Positions 1 through 12,600 of a stretch of DNA of 64,000 bases are shown piece after piece. How positions within the stretch are numbered: the first letter of the stretch is position 1; each line of letters starts with the position of its first letter. The translations under genes were made by a program, and so were the position numbers. Where the stretch lies: assembly GCA_022376465.1 (NCBI GenBank), contig JACDTU010000014.1:930001-994000 (forward strand), written 5' to 3'. The notes beneath the pieces are model-generated. The model did not search any database and was not told the DNA's origin. It worked only from the letters and a program-made list of their open reading frames with translations. Source of the stretch: Cubamyces lactineus. Its lineage: Eukaryota; Basidiomycota; Agaricomycetes; Polyporales; Polyporaceae.

Positions 1-420
1 CCGCACCGTTGACGGGCTCACCTACGACCACACGCCGGGCTTGCGAGCAGACACCTCCCCGCGACACTGCAAGTGTTGAGGAGTGTGGGCAAGTTCTACC
101 CATCAAAGTGGTAACTTCGCCCAGGTGACGTTCGCCGACGTCCGCCTCTGAGAGAATCGATCGCACGGTGGCCTCCCGCCGGGCGCAGCATCCTCCCCGC
201 CGGACCGTATTCACGACCTGAACTATGCTATGATTAGTATGTAAGGACCAGACACCAACGTATATCTGCACCCATACTCGAGCGCCATAATCCATTCCAC
301 CGAAACGACCGACCCCCGACGCCCCGCCGTCCGTGGAGTCACCTCGGGCTTGACTCACTTATTCACACAATTGATATACTATCCTCAATCCACGCACGCC
401 GATCAATAACTATCACCGAT
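1..420. other. upstream flank of the FAD enzyme gene
   Basis: No gene is visible here. Bases 220-245 are locally AT-rich (tatgctatgattagtatg) in a GC-rich setting, and about 355-420 is a low-GC leader that ends directly at the ATG at 421. It probably holds the promoter and 5' leader of the FAD enzyme, but no clear TATA box is placed at the expected distance. Confidence 0.4.
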
Positions 421-2036
421 ATGTCCACCGCCTCACAAGAACTCGCGTTCGACTGCGTCGTCGTGGGATCTGGACACGCTGGGAGCTGCGCCGCGCTATC
501 CGCGCGCGACGCGGGCTGCAAGCGCGTCCTGATCGTCGACAAGTGCCCTCCCGAGTGGGTCGGCGGGAACGGGTTCTTCACCGCAGGCGCACACCGCACC
601 GTCCACGGCGGAGTGCAAGACCTGCTCCCCATCGTCCGGAACGTCACGCCGGAGGCCGCCAAGACCATCGACATGGACCCGTACACGGCGGAAGACTTCA
701 CGGGCGACATCATGCGTCTGGGCCAGGGCCAGTCCGACCCCGCAGTGGTCAAGGCAGTCGTGGACGGATCGCGGGACGCCGTCCAGTGGCTCGCGGAGCG
801 TGTCAGGGTCCCGTTCATCTTCGCCTTCCACCGCCAGGCGTACCTCGTCAACGGCCGCCAGGTCTTCTGGGGCGGCCTGGTGCTGAGCGTGGAAGACGGC
901 GGGAAGGGCCTCATCGCGGCCCACCAAGCCGCGCTCGGCGCGGCCGGAATCGAAACCTGGTTCAACACGGCGGCGACGGAGCTGCTGGTCGACGGAGATG
1001 CGGTCGTGGGTCTCGTCGTGGACAAGGAAGGCACGCCTGTCCGACTGCGCGCGCCCGCAGTCATCCTGGCGTGTGGCGGTTTTGAAGCAAACAAGGACCT
1101 CCGAGGCAAATACCTTGGCACAGACTGGGAACGCGCGAAGGCGAGATATGACGCGCCGTCCTGCTGATACCTGCCGCTTATCACTTGCGTGTCTAGGTTC
1201 GAGGGACTCCGTACAATACCGGAGATGGCCTCACGCTCGCACAACGTATCGGCGCGCGACTCACGGGCGACTTCACGGGATGCCACTCGACATGCTGGGA
1301 TGCAAACGCGCCTTCGGATCGCGGCGACCGCGAGCTGAGCAACCAGTTCACCAAGTCCGGGTACCCACTCGGACTGATGCTCAACGCCAAGGGCGAGAGG
1401 TTCGTCGACGAGGGCGAAGACTTCCGCAACTACACGTACGCCAAATTCGGGCGCGCGATCCTCGCGCAACCTGGGGGCGTCGCATTCCAGGTGTGGGACA
1501 GCCAAGTCGCACCTCTGCTGAGGAAGGAGGAATATGCGGACGACGTCGTCGAGCGGATCTGGGGGGACAGCCTCGAGGAGCTCGCGGACAAGCTGGTGGG
1601 CAAAGGGTTGGAGGAGAAGGCGGCGTTCGTGCAGACGATCGCACGATACAACGAGGCCGCTCGTGCGTTCCGGGAGGAGCACCCCGAGAAGGCATGGGAC
1701 CCCGCGGTGAAAGACGGGCTGTCCACGCAGGCCAGCGCGGTGAAGCTCGAGTTGCCCAAGTCCAACTGGGCGCTGCCTGTTGAGAAGCCGCCGTTCTTGG
1801 CGGTCAAGGTGACCTGTGGAATCACGTTCACGTTTGGTGGCCTCGCTATCGATCCGGACACCGCTGGGGTCATCTCGGACGCGACAGGTAAACCTATTCC
1901 GGGTCTTTTCTGCACTGGCGAGCTCGTCGGCGGTTTGTTCTACAAGAACTACCCTGGAGGCAGTGGTCTAACTGGAGGGGCCGTGTTTGGGCGAAAGGCC
2001 GGTCGGGAGGCGGCGAAGTTGGCAGCAGTTGCCTGA
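421..2036 (+). CDS. FAD-dependent tricarballylate dehydrogenase-like flavoprotein
   Basis: Two exons, 421-1140 and 1197-2036, give 519 residues. The N-terminus has a dinucleotide-binding fold (VVVGSGHAG near residue 12) and an FAD_binding_2 layout as in fumarate reductase and TcuA-type tricarballylate dehydrogenases. Downstream signatures include ILACGGFEAN before the intron, RGTPYNTGDG after it, LMLNAKGERFVDEG, and the C-terminal FCTGELVGGLFYKNYPGGSGLTGG, which closes the FAD site. In TcuA this enzyme oxidises tricarballylate to cis-aconitate; the substrate here is not known. The intron 1141-1196 starts with GC, not GT: only a GC donor after AAG restores the WERAK/VRGTPYNTGDG run, and no GT in the area keeps the frame. 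No signal peptide is seen, so the enzyme is probably cytosolic. Family assignment is firm, substrate is inferred. Confidence 0.9.
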
Positions 2037-2274
2037 CGAGTGAGCGATATGCCGTCGATGAATTGTATGCAGCATGCAACTGGCGCTGGAATTATATGAT
2101 ATGGATTTCGATTTTACATGCAAAGCGTGATGAGTAAACTAAACATTAGTACAACCACTAGCATACAGTTAAGAGCCCTACAAGAGATATTATAACACGC
2201 TTTCTCGCAACCAGTCCAGCAATCACAGCCCTCCGCGAATGGTGTGGACAACCAACTCCTTGATATCATCCGTA

Positions 2275-4352
2275 TCACTTAACTGCACCAAAATCAGCGC
2301 GCGAACCGCAATCAGACAACCGACCGGGACTCGCCTTAACACCGATCACCATGTTCCTATCCAACAGCACCGCACCGTACGCATACGTCTTGTACGAGCT
2401 CAGCTGCGCGAAGGGCAACGACGTGCGCACCGGCTCGTCGAAGATGCGATATTGCATCGCGTACCCCGCCATGAGCTCCGTCGGCTCGCACTGGATCTGG
2501 CCGATCACGCGCGTCGCGGGGTCCGTGAACGGGATGAGCGAAACGTGGTCCATCCTCGCCGCGCTCCCCTCCGTGTCGAGTCCTGCCCCGATGCCCATCC
2601 CATATGCCCCAGCCCCGCCGACTCCGGGGAGGCCGGCCGTGCTGAAAAGCTCGCTCCCAGGTCCACTTAGTTCTCCAGGCCGGTAGCCACGTAGATAGCG
2701 GCGTCGCCTGCGATGTTGGGCGGCGAGACGGCGGACGTTATGAGGATTAAAATCGTACACGACAATCGTGCTCCGCATTGAGTCGTCATCGATAGGGTCC
2801 TCCTCAACAGTCACATACCGTTGCCCACAGGTTGTCGTAATCCAGCGACTTGCTCCAAACGAGACTTCGAGCCACCGACAGATGTTTGGACCCCATTGCG
2901 CCCAAGGGAGACGAGGAGGCTCCAACGGGGCGGACGGAGGTGCTGGAGGATCGGGACTAGGTGGTGTAGGCAATCCCTTCTCGTCGAACGTGGGATTTGG
3001 AGGGGCTTTGAACGGAGAGGGCGGCACTTCGGGGTATCGGATTGGAGTATTCAAAGCGATTTGCTGGTCGAGCACCCGGAGGAGCGCAGCTGAATGGACG
3101 ATAAGCGTGAGACACTCATGGAAGCCCTGGCTGTCGTGCGTCATGACGTTGAATATCACTACGGCATTTTCGGGCTTGAGGTGGAATGGTTCTGATGATC
3201 GGAATGCTGCTGCGTTTCTGACCGTTTTTGTCGCTTTGGGCTCTGAGCGGCAAGTAACCTGTGCGAGGGAGTGCCCATGGCCAAGACTGGGGAGTTGCAG
3301 GATACAGGAGGTCTTGAGCTGCTGCGGAGGTGCCTTCTCTGCCAGGGCGGTAGACTCTATGCGGCACAGCTCAATGGTGTTATCCGCGCAATTAGGGAGC
3401 GCGATGACATCAGGAGCCAGGAAGGTAAACGTCGAATAGCTAGGACAATCCAAGCCGCGGATCTAGGGATGAAGTTAATATGCACATATGGGGGAATGGA
3501 GTGGGCGCAATCATACCTGTAAGCATTGACCAGTTTTCCAGTTATATACCTCGAACATTGCAGGCGGCGTTGTGGAACCACTGGGGTAGTGGAAGAGGAA
3601 ACAGAGGAGATCTCCTATGATCTCTATACAAACACTGCAGTGGCCAGCCACAGCCTGAGGAGGTAAGGGTACGATAGCGAGCTCGATCGCAGGCTGGGCA
3701 GCGAGAGGATGGTTCAGTCCGGTCGACAACTGGATGAGGCGCAACTCAAACTGCGTTTGATTGTCATCCGTCTCGCGGCTACGGAGCGAAATGACATGAA
3801 CATATGAGCACTGCGCAACAGTCGCTGTAGCAGTCTATACACTTACTCTGTTGCGACAACTATCAGATCGTGTTCCTCTACAGAAAGACCGACGTCGATC
3901 ACATGCGCGCTGACATCTATCCTTTCCCAGAGATTGGGCGGAGGAGGGTCGCTACTTGCGACGAGACGGGAAATTCGGGTCCAGCGAATAGTATCAGCCC
4001 CAGACTGAGCACCAGATACAGACTCTCCGAGCAAGAGGACACCGTCGGTGAGGTCGTATATGCTAGAGGGAGTGAACGGGATGCGGATGGTTGTCTCCTT
4101 TTCGAAGTCCAGACGCGCCCAGGCATTCTCTTGCTGTAGAAGACGAAGCAGCTTATCTGCTATTACCTGAGGACAGCTGGGATTGTCATCGTAGCCACAG
4201 AGTTGTAATTGCATGGAGTACTGGAGGAGGATGCTGGACTGGATGAGCTTGTTCATGGCCTGATTGACCCTACGGCAGACTTGGAGATCCCGATAGTCGA
4301 GGTAAGATAAGATATGGACCATGAGCTCAGGCGAGAGTTGTAAGAGCGACAT
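2275..4352 (-). CDS. F-box protein
   Basis: Three exons (4352-3847, 3778-3517, 3462-2275) with phases 2 and 0 join into 651 residues. An F-box opens the protein (LSPELMVHILSYLDYRDL, about residues 6-23, followed by CRRVNQAMN), so it should dock to Skp1 in an SCF ubiquitin ligase and recruit a substrate. The rest is the long, poorly conserved C-terminal half usual for mushroom F-box proteins; it has no obvious WD40 or LRR repeats, and a proline-rich stretch (PPSPDPPAPPSAPLEPP) lies in exon 3. I chose the ATG at 4352 because it sits directly before the F-box; an in-frame ATG at 4478 would add 42 residues. Basidiomycete genomes hold many such F-box genes, mostly uncharacterised, so the target cannot be inferred. 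Confidence 0.85.
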
Positions 4353-5531
4353 GGCCAGCAAGGATGAGCAGCAGCCAGAGGACAGGACGAGAGAGGATGA
4401 GAGGATGAACCACCGGTGCCCCGCGAACGCAAAGCCAGAGCTCGAGCTGCCCGACTTCCCGGCAATCCATCTCGCCACATTCCCACGCTTCCTCTCCGGT
4501 CAAATCGGGTACAAGGCGTCTATTGTGTCGGCATTTCCCGCGCTCGTTCCTCTTTGGCAACCTTTCAAGTTGCAGTGCTTGCGTCTCTGTTGCTAGCTTT
4601 TTCCACAAATCGCCCCTGCAGTATACCTTTCTACATAGCAACCAGGCGGACCACGATGAATGGTGTGCTCAATCAGTACTACTTCAAGCCTTTCTTATGC
4701 TGCATCATTCAAAACAATCAGCAAGGCAGCGAAGTGAGTGGGAGTCTTGAGAGGTTGTTAACTAATCTCTACTTATCCTTGGTACCAGCGAATAGGAAGC
4801 CCAGTTGACATTGTAGCTTCTGGGAAAATTCTCCGCCCAGATCCATCGAATCTCCCCCAGAGCCCTTCGGAAAAACGCTAACAAAAGCGGCTACCTATAC
4901 GACGCTCGATCTGCCATAGCCATCAAACCCTTAGAGGAAACAAGGAAGGTGGACCAATTCCAAGTGTATCGGAAACACTGGCATAATAATCGAGATCAAT
5001 ACTTTCGAATTCCGTTCGCTTGAGTTGGTGACACTGCCCACAATGACCTAGGGCCTAGACATCGACGCGGCAGATTTCCGGTGAGTGCGACGATCTATAC
5101 CCCTGTTTGCTGCAACGACGTCGACGTTCTTCCGCCCAAGATCGTTCTGCCGCTGTTGCCGAGGATCCTCGACGGAGTCCTACCCTATGAGGCGGATTCG
5201 GATACGGGCGGCCCCTCTTGACTTGTGCCGCGCTCGCATGCTCAAAATGGCAATCTGCCAACGGTTGGTCTACATTCGGATCGGCACCACTGGTACATCC
5301 ACGCTCATGTGTGGCGTCGTATTCTGCACAGAACGTGCGCTCTCGAAGCCCAGGCTCAACAAGCGGATATCTCGTCATTGTGCATAAAGCCCCAGCCTCC
5401 GCGTCGTGCAAGTCCACCTCTCTTTCACTGCATCTACAACCTCCCACCCAACGCTCGCCCACATATCGCCTTGCACTCTCTCCTTTCTGTCCGTTGATCT
5501 CCAAGGCTACTCCTCATTTACCGGCCGCATC
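4353..5531. other. divergent intergenic region
   Basis: This 1.2 kb stretch lies between the F-box gene (-) and the glycosyltransferase gene (+) and must carry both promoters. Short open frames occur on both strands but none has a coherent protein or splice pattern. A pyrimidine-rich tract at about 5400-5510 precedes the glycosyltransferase ATG and is likely its leader. Confidence 0.5.
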
Positions 5532-8500
5532 ATGCATCGCTCCCCTTCAGTAGCGTCTTTGCCTATTCCATCGTCGCCTCTGGCTCCGACGGAAGGCCCA
5601 GACCAAGTCAAGCGGCGCAAGTCCCATCAATGGTTCCTGGGTTCTAGTCGCCTGGCACCGAGCAGTTCACGCCCGGGAATGCCATCTGGCACGAATCTAC
5701 TGTCACCAAACCCTGCCCGGATAATGCTGGACCGCAGACACTCCTACCAGAACACTACCTCGCGTATCCCTAGAGTGCGTTCTTGTTCTTACGCAGATGC
5801 TTACATGCTAATACATCCATAGGCTTCGAATGGAGCAGGAACCTCGGCTGTTCCGACCTCTTCGCTCTCTCGCGGGCACATGTTGCCCACAGTGGAAGCA
5901 AAGCCGGCGGCTGATCGGCCTGCTCGTCATCGTGCTACTTCGCCCGCGTCTACCTATTCGTCAGACTCTTCTGATGATGAGAGAGACGAGAACGATGAGA
6001 GCTTCACCGAGATCAGGTTCAATGACTTTTCTTTCGATACGCCGTCGCAAACGTACCAACAGCAGGACCTTCCTACGTTCAACCTCAATCCCTTCGAGGT
6101 TCCGGAGCAAACCACCGAAGAGCTTATCCGCCGCCCTTCTGTGACTTTCCAGGAGGTCAGCCCCCACGAGTTGCCGTCGCGCAGTCAATCGGTATCGGTT
6201 TCTCGTCCGCCGAGTCCTTATGTGCCCCTGTCGCTCAGAGGTAGCGCCAAGTGGACTGACCGACTGCGCTCGCGGCCTGGCTCGCTTCAGCCATCGCCTG
6301 TCATCTCCCGCAACCCATCCTTTGCAGAGTTGACCATGTCGCGCCGGCCCTCGCTCATGGACCGGGTGCGCTCCCCGCAGCTGACTCCGTCCATCTTCGC
6401 GGGCACGCGCCAGCTTGGCTCGTTCTCTGGCCTGTACGAGGGTACGGCGTTCTTCGTGAAGCCGACTGGTAGGGACCTGCCTAGCCCTGCTCCGGAGAGG
6501 CCACCTTCTCCGCCACGCAAGCACGGCCGTTATGCTCATCGGGTTCCCCGAGATATGGACCAGGCTATCGACTTTAGCCGCATCCGCTGCCCAGTGCCAG
6601 TCCCGGCGTCTCGCGCTGGCGTCTTGCGTCACGAGGAGGCTGAAGCGGCGCTGGCCGACGCATATATGGGCAAGTCGTATGGCATCATCGGACAGGGCGA
6701 CCTCGACAACGAAGAGGACACCGACTCGAGCGAGAGAACTGCTTTCAGCGATGCCGAGCTTCAGAATGGCGAGGGCGGCTACGCATATCCCGGCGTGCCC
6801 GCCGCGTACGAGTTCGTGGACCCGGAGATCCCGTGCGTCGTTCCTGACGCAGCTGGACTTGCTATGAGCCCAAGCGAGGAGCAGCTGTTGCACCACTCGA
6901 TGGCGCACCCATGGAACGTGCCTCCTTACAACGTTACCGAGCGTTCTCGCTATTCTGTCCGCCACGGTGCGTGGCGATCATTCGAGGCTGCGGCGGGTGC
7001 GCTCGCTGTCTCCGCACTGCTTCTGCCCTTCGGTGGCGGGTTCATGGTCATCGACGTCGGGTCGTTTGGCATCGGATCGTTTGGCTTGCTCATGGCTGCA
7101 GGTACGTCTGCTCTGCATGTCACCTCATCCTTCGGCTCATGGCGTCGTCAGACTTCGCTTTCCGCGCGGGAGCTGCATCGCTCAATCGGCGTCGAGTCAA
7201 CAAAGTTATCAAGCAGTCCCCAATTGCCAAAAGCTACGAGACATACACGACTCTGCCTCGCATGAACAGGCCAAAGCTTCCCGAGTGCAGCATCACTGTT
7301 GTCGGCTATAGGGAAGATGAACGTGTATGGGAGAACGTGAGCCGCGACCTTTGATTGTCTCCATCGGTTTGACTAAGATTTTTGTAGTGCCTCGAGTCCC
7401 TCAAGGCGCAGCAGTATCCCGTTAAGCATATCATTAGCGTCATCGACGGCAACGAGCCTGCAGACATGGCTATGACGCGCACCTTCGCGAACGCATTCCC
7501 AGAGAACGAGCGCTTGGTCGTCCACCTCCCGGTCTTGCTATCCGTGTTATACACTGAGAAGTACATGGAGACTTTGCGCGTGCTCGGTCAGATGCCCAGC
7601 CGCTTCGACTCGTTCAAGGCATGGCTGTTGGGAACGCCTACTGCAGGACACGTGATCGCCCACGAGAGTGCGCTGAACTACGTGCTGGACTATCTGTACA
7701 CCAAGGCGACCATCGAAAAGTGGGCGAACTACCGGGCACTCTGCTTCACTCAGTAAGTACCGTCGGCTCCATCTAGACGCACTATTCTGATCGTATTTGC
7801 AGGCCTCACGCACACAAGCGTCACGCGATGTTCACCGCATTCCTAGTCGGCTCGTATGCGCTCGGTACAAAGGACGCTCTGCTTTCCACCGACAGCGACA
7901 CGCGCCTCGATCCCTCGGCGGCGTCGAACCTGATGGCGATGCTCTTCAGCGAAGAGAATGTAGCTGGTGTAACCGGAGATGTCGACGTCGACCGTCGAGA
8001 GTCTATCTTCCCCAACGTCTATGCGCTAAACAACTGGTCCACGTCCAATGTGGACTCGCCGTGTCAGAGCTTCTTTGGCTCTGTGAGCCGGCTCTCGAGT
8101 CCTGTGAGTATTTACTCAAGTATTCGAATGGCGTGTGAGCTTACAGTGGCGTAGATGGCTGCCTACCGCATCAGCGACCTCATGGACGTTGTCAGTCCAT
8201 GGATCATGCAAACGCACTTCGGAAAGGACGCTGCAATAGGAGAAGACACCAGCTTGGCATCGCAGCTACTCTCCCGGGGTCTGAAGACGGTCCACACGCA
8301 TACGGCCAAGGCGTACACCGATGCCCCGAACAGCTACGTTAGGTGGATCAAGCAGCAGACCCGTTGGTCAAGGGCTATGTATCGCGAGGCGATATACAGC
8401 TCGCCTCGCCTGAACAGCCTCAACCCGGTCAGTCATTATATAAACCACGATGAACACCGCCTGACATCTCTGCGTATACAGTGGCTCGCTGTTGAGGCGA

Positions 8501-9362
8501 CACGTCAGCTGTACTATCCCGCTGTTCTCATGGCGTCGGTGCTGTATCTACTGTACACGCCCGCGCACTGGGAACACTTCGTAATATGGCTCACCACCAT
8601 CGGCGGTGCCGTGTTGTTGAAGACTATCTATGCCGTGACCGTGGGCCGAGACGTCCGCATGCTCCTTTTCCCCCTCAACCAGCTCATGGTACGTGAGATA
8701 GCGCAGCAACTCAAGAATAATGCTAACCTATTTGATGACAGTTCTTCCTTGGTATCGTACCCACCAAGTTGTGGGCCCTCCTCACCACGTACATCAACAG
8801 CTGGGGCACGTCCGCGCGGTCAGCACACGAGATCGCGCGGTCGGAGAGCGTCTGGTCGCGCACGCTGCACATCGGATACCTACTTCCATGGTACACGGCG
8901 CTCTCCATCGGACTGGCCTACCATCTCGCCACAGCGCTCTCCAAGCCCCTCCTGTGGATCGTCGCGCTCGCGGGCTTCGTCTTGATCGCCCACGTGTACG
9001 CCGACGTCTTCCGAGCGAAGCTCAACTTCTTCGTCTTCGCGCCAAGGCAGTTCCAGCAAGGACGCACGAAGGTCTCGGACGTCGAGGCGTTCCCGCCCGC
9101 GCCGAAAGTGACGCTGGAGAAGCCGCCGGTTGAGAGTGAAAGCTCGGACGACACCTCCGACGATGAGCAGTTCGAGGCCGACATGGCCGCTGTTCCTCTC
9201 AGGTCGATGCAAAAGCCTATGTCGTTCTCCGGCGAGCAGACTGAGATGGTCTTCGAAGCCCCGGCCAGCCGGAAGTCGTCGCTGATGCCGTCTAGCATGG
9301 ACCATATCGCTTCTCCAAACCCACAGGTGGCCTCCAGCAGAGCTCCGGTCTTGAACGTATAA
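5532..9362 (+). CDS. membrane family-2 glycosyltransferase (Cps1/hyaluronan-synthase-like)
   Basis: Eight exons (5532-5774, 5823-7101, 7152-7336, 7388-7752, 7803-8103, 8155-8427, 8482-8688, 8742-9362) give 1157 residues; every junction keeps phase. The first 450 residues are Ser/Pro-rich and disordered. One or two membrane helices lie near 465-505 (GALAVSALLLPFGGGF). The processive GT2 core follows: ECSITVVGYREDE, the metal-binding DSD at 721-723, GED at 820-822 with the catalytic Asp, and QQTRW at 858-862 that holds the growing chain. Several C-terminal helices form the export channel, and the tail is acidic and Ser-rich. The family includes chitin, hyaluronan and cellulose synthases; the closest type is the fungal Cps1 group. 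It should use a UDP-sugar to make a beta-linked wall or capsule polymer at the plasma membrane; the polymer is not predictable from sequence. Confidence 0.92.
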
Positions 9363-9637
9363 AAGGGCTGGAGGACGTGTTGGGCAATTTCGATTGATGT
9401 GCTCTAAGGTTCTGTACATTGTGTATCATACTGAGCCGTATGGATGTACGCTAGAAGTGATGGAGAAACCTGACAGCTATGAGTGCAAGAGAGCATGCGG
9501 AAAATGGATAAAAATACAGCAATGCAAATGCTATGAGACAGCAGGTTGAATGCGGCGTACCCAGAAGAAAGGAACATAGCTGTATGCACTAGAAAGACAA
9601 TACTACAATAGAGTTCGGTATCCAGACCTGCGCTGCC
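9363..9637. other. convergent 3' intergenic region
   Basis: The GT2 gene (+) and the SUMO-protease gene (-) end only 275 bases apart, so their 3' UTRs probably overlap. I see no coding signal. AT-rich runs at 9500-9540 could serve polyadenylation on either strand. Confidence 0.5.
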
Positions 9638-12600
9638 TCACCGCAATCGAGTGGCTCTCCCGGTGGTGCTCTTCTTCCCACCCTTGGCCTGTGGGGCTGG
9701 GATGATCTCGCCGACGATGATATCGTCGTCCGAGTCTTCGATGACCTCGGGCTCCGGAGCCGCGGCCTTCTCACCTGCGCTGCCATCCTTGATACCCTCC
9801 TTCTCCGCGCGCTCCTTCTTCCATGCCTCCGACAATGAAATGGTTTTCTCCCGGAAGGCTTCACGAAGGTTCTCCATTGACCCAGTATACCAGTCTGCCT
9901 TGTTCGCCTATGGAAGACGGTGAATACATGGGGAACGGGAGGAGGGAGGTGCGCGTACCCGTATGCGCTCCACAGACTTCACAGGATCCTTCATGAACGC
10001 CTCAACGAAGGCGAGGACGAACAAGCCGCAGTCACAGAAGTTCTTCTGCATAGGGGCCTGCCATGTTGTTGGTTCAATGCACCGTCGTAGCCTAGGAGGA
10101 AAACGACTGACCTTGGCGTGCTTGTACGTTGCTATACAAGTATCCTCCAAAGGAAATCCTTTCTTGTCAGCCGCTTCGTGTTGCAGATACTTCGCGAGCT
10201 TGTTCACCGCGCCCGGGTGCCGGCCTCCCAAAGAATCAAACGTGTATATCCACGCACTACGTTTATGAGCGAACAAATGCAGACAGCGATAAATCATGAA
10301 CTCACTTGGGTATATCTGTAGTTTCCGCTGAGCTCCCTGACTGCGGCTCTGTCTCGGATTTCTCCAAATTTCCCTTCCTCGGAGTGCTCCCTTCCAGCTC
10401 CGCATCGGCTTGCGCATCTTCAGCAGCGGTGGGCGCGTCGACACACGACGATTCTTCTCGAGACGGAACTACATCCGATTCTGGAGGCTGGGTGGTCTCC
10501 TGTGGTACGGCCGTAGCATCGACATCCATAGCTTCCTCTGACGGGGACTCTGGATATTGTAGTTCAGCATCCTGAATGCTTATGCTCACTGGCGTGCCGG
10601 AATGTGTCCAAAACTCCGGCTGGCTCTCACCGCTAGACATAGGCTTCTTCGCCTCCGCGATTTTGCACGACTGGTCAAATCGCAACAGCTTCTCTACTTC
10701 TTGGTCGCCCTCGCTCTCTGGGTCGACGGCCATAGGTTCAGGTACTGGCTCACGGACGGGCTCTGATGCTGCAGTGTCGCTTCGGCTATCGCTGTTACCA
10801 TCCTCTGTAGTTGCCCCTGTCAATGGCGCAACCACCTGGTCTTCGTCCACGGATGGTGCAGCCTTCTGTTCGTCGCCCGTAGACGGCGTATCCTTCTGCT
10901 CCTCGTGCTTGCGTTTACGCGTCTGTGGTGCGGGACGCGACGGGGGCGGAGGTGGGTGTAGCATGTCCTCGGGATTGACAATGATTGCGAGGTACCAATG
11001 AAAACTGTTGTAGAAGCATGATTGAGACAGGCTATTTGGTTGCATGACATGTTACCTACTTCTCGTTGATGGGAACGATGATGTATTTCTTCTTGAAGAT
11101 GTCCACCTTAGAGGTCCACTTCCGGACGCTCAGATACGACTCTTGAATGCTGATTGGCGGTGTTAGGTATCAGTCATAATCGGAATATTTGATAGACTCA
11201 CTCCTTCTTGCTGTTAAGCTTCTTGTAGAAGAACGAGTTGAAGACGTGCACCTGTTCGCCGAGCTCTGGTTGTTCCTTCCGCACACCGTCCAGCCATACC
11301 CTAATACATGCATTCACATTAGCATATAGTCACTCTCCAAAGTCACAGACATACTTGAGTCCGAATTCGATGAGGGTGTCGTTGAGATACTGTCCGTTGT
11401 CCAATCGCTTCAAGTCACCTCGCGTGATATTCACGGCGCCCGTGCCCGAAGGAGGGTACACCAAAACCCTTCGATGAAGCGGATTGATGAGAACTAGACG
11501 AAGTACTATATCGTAGATAGACTCACAGCTCGTCCGGGTTCTCTGGTGTGGCAGTTCGTGTATTTCGCGCCGACTGCCGCGTGACCCGCCGAGCAGGATC
11601 ACTCGTTCTGCAAGCGCAAAGATGACGCTGAGTGCACCCCACGAATCTGTAAGACAGAACACCATACCTGGATAGTGGCGGGGATGAGTCGGAGACCTTG
11701 CGTCTCGCAGACACTGCCGTAGTCGATGAGTTCGAGGGCCCGGCAGAAGCGGAGGATGGCCCTGAAGACGCCGAGGCTGGGTCTTCGGCGGACACGTTTG
11801 TTCGCGACTGACGTGAGGCATTCCGTTCGAGTTCGGAAGCCTTATGCTTGGCCGCGTTCTCCACTGCCTCCCAGACACTCTTCGATCCGCGGTTTCTATG
11901 TTGTTCCTAGAGAATGAGCACGGTTGTGGATCATTCAGCCAAGACACGTACCTCAACACCTCTGTCTCTCTGATTTCCTTTCTTAAGAACCCGACTAGCT
12001 GGCCGTATGCACTGCGATGATTCTGAGCACCAGTCAAAATGAATTTCATAGTGACAAGCCCTGTCGGCCTAGGTGATCCTTTGAAGGTCACATGCGTCAG
12101 TGGGCCACGCATACAGGGCAATCAGCTAGTCACTGACCTGGTACAAATTCTGGCGGCTTTGCTTTTGCTGATCCTGTAGTCCGTAGTTGAATGACCATAT
12201 CGGAACCACTGTCAGAAGCTTCACTCGGGTCGGTAAACTGTACGGAGTGAGCTAAGATCTCCCATATTGCTTCAATATGATTGCCTCGAACGTACCTTCA
12301 TCACGTCGAAGTCGCGGTCCAATTTGAATGCAACGATGACTCTGGATAGTTGAGGGGTCTCCGCAAACTTGAGCATTGCGCCTTTCGGACCATTGGATTG
12401 CACGCCAACGTAGAGACCCGGGTCCATGACGTCCGTTGTTCGCAGAGCACATCCCAACGAGAGCCCTTCTAACGGTAACGGGACCGGCGTAGGCGGTTTG
12501 AAACCAGATGGCGATGTAGCGACAGGGTCGACTACCTCGGCAACAGGTAACTTGCCAAACTGCCTCAAGCTTGGCTGTGCCTGCCGCGATTTCACACATT

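Noticed and set aside
363..1682. 439-codon open frame on the minus strand opposite the FAD enzyme
   Set aside because: It is the antisense shadow of a confirmed coding region with GC-biased third positions; its composition is erratic (many Arg, Ser, Pro) and no domain is visible.
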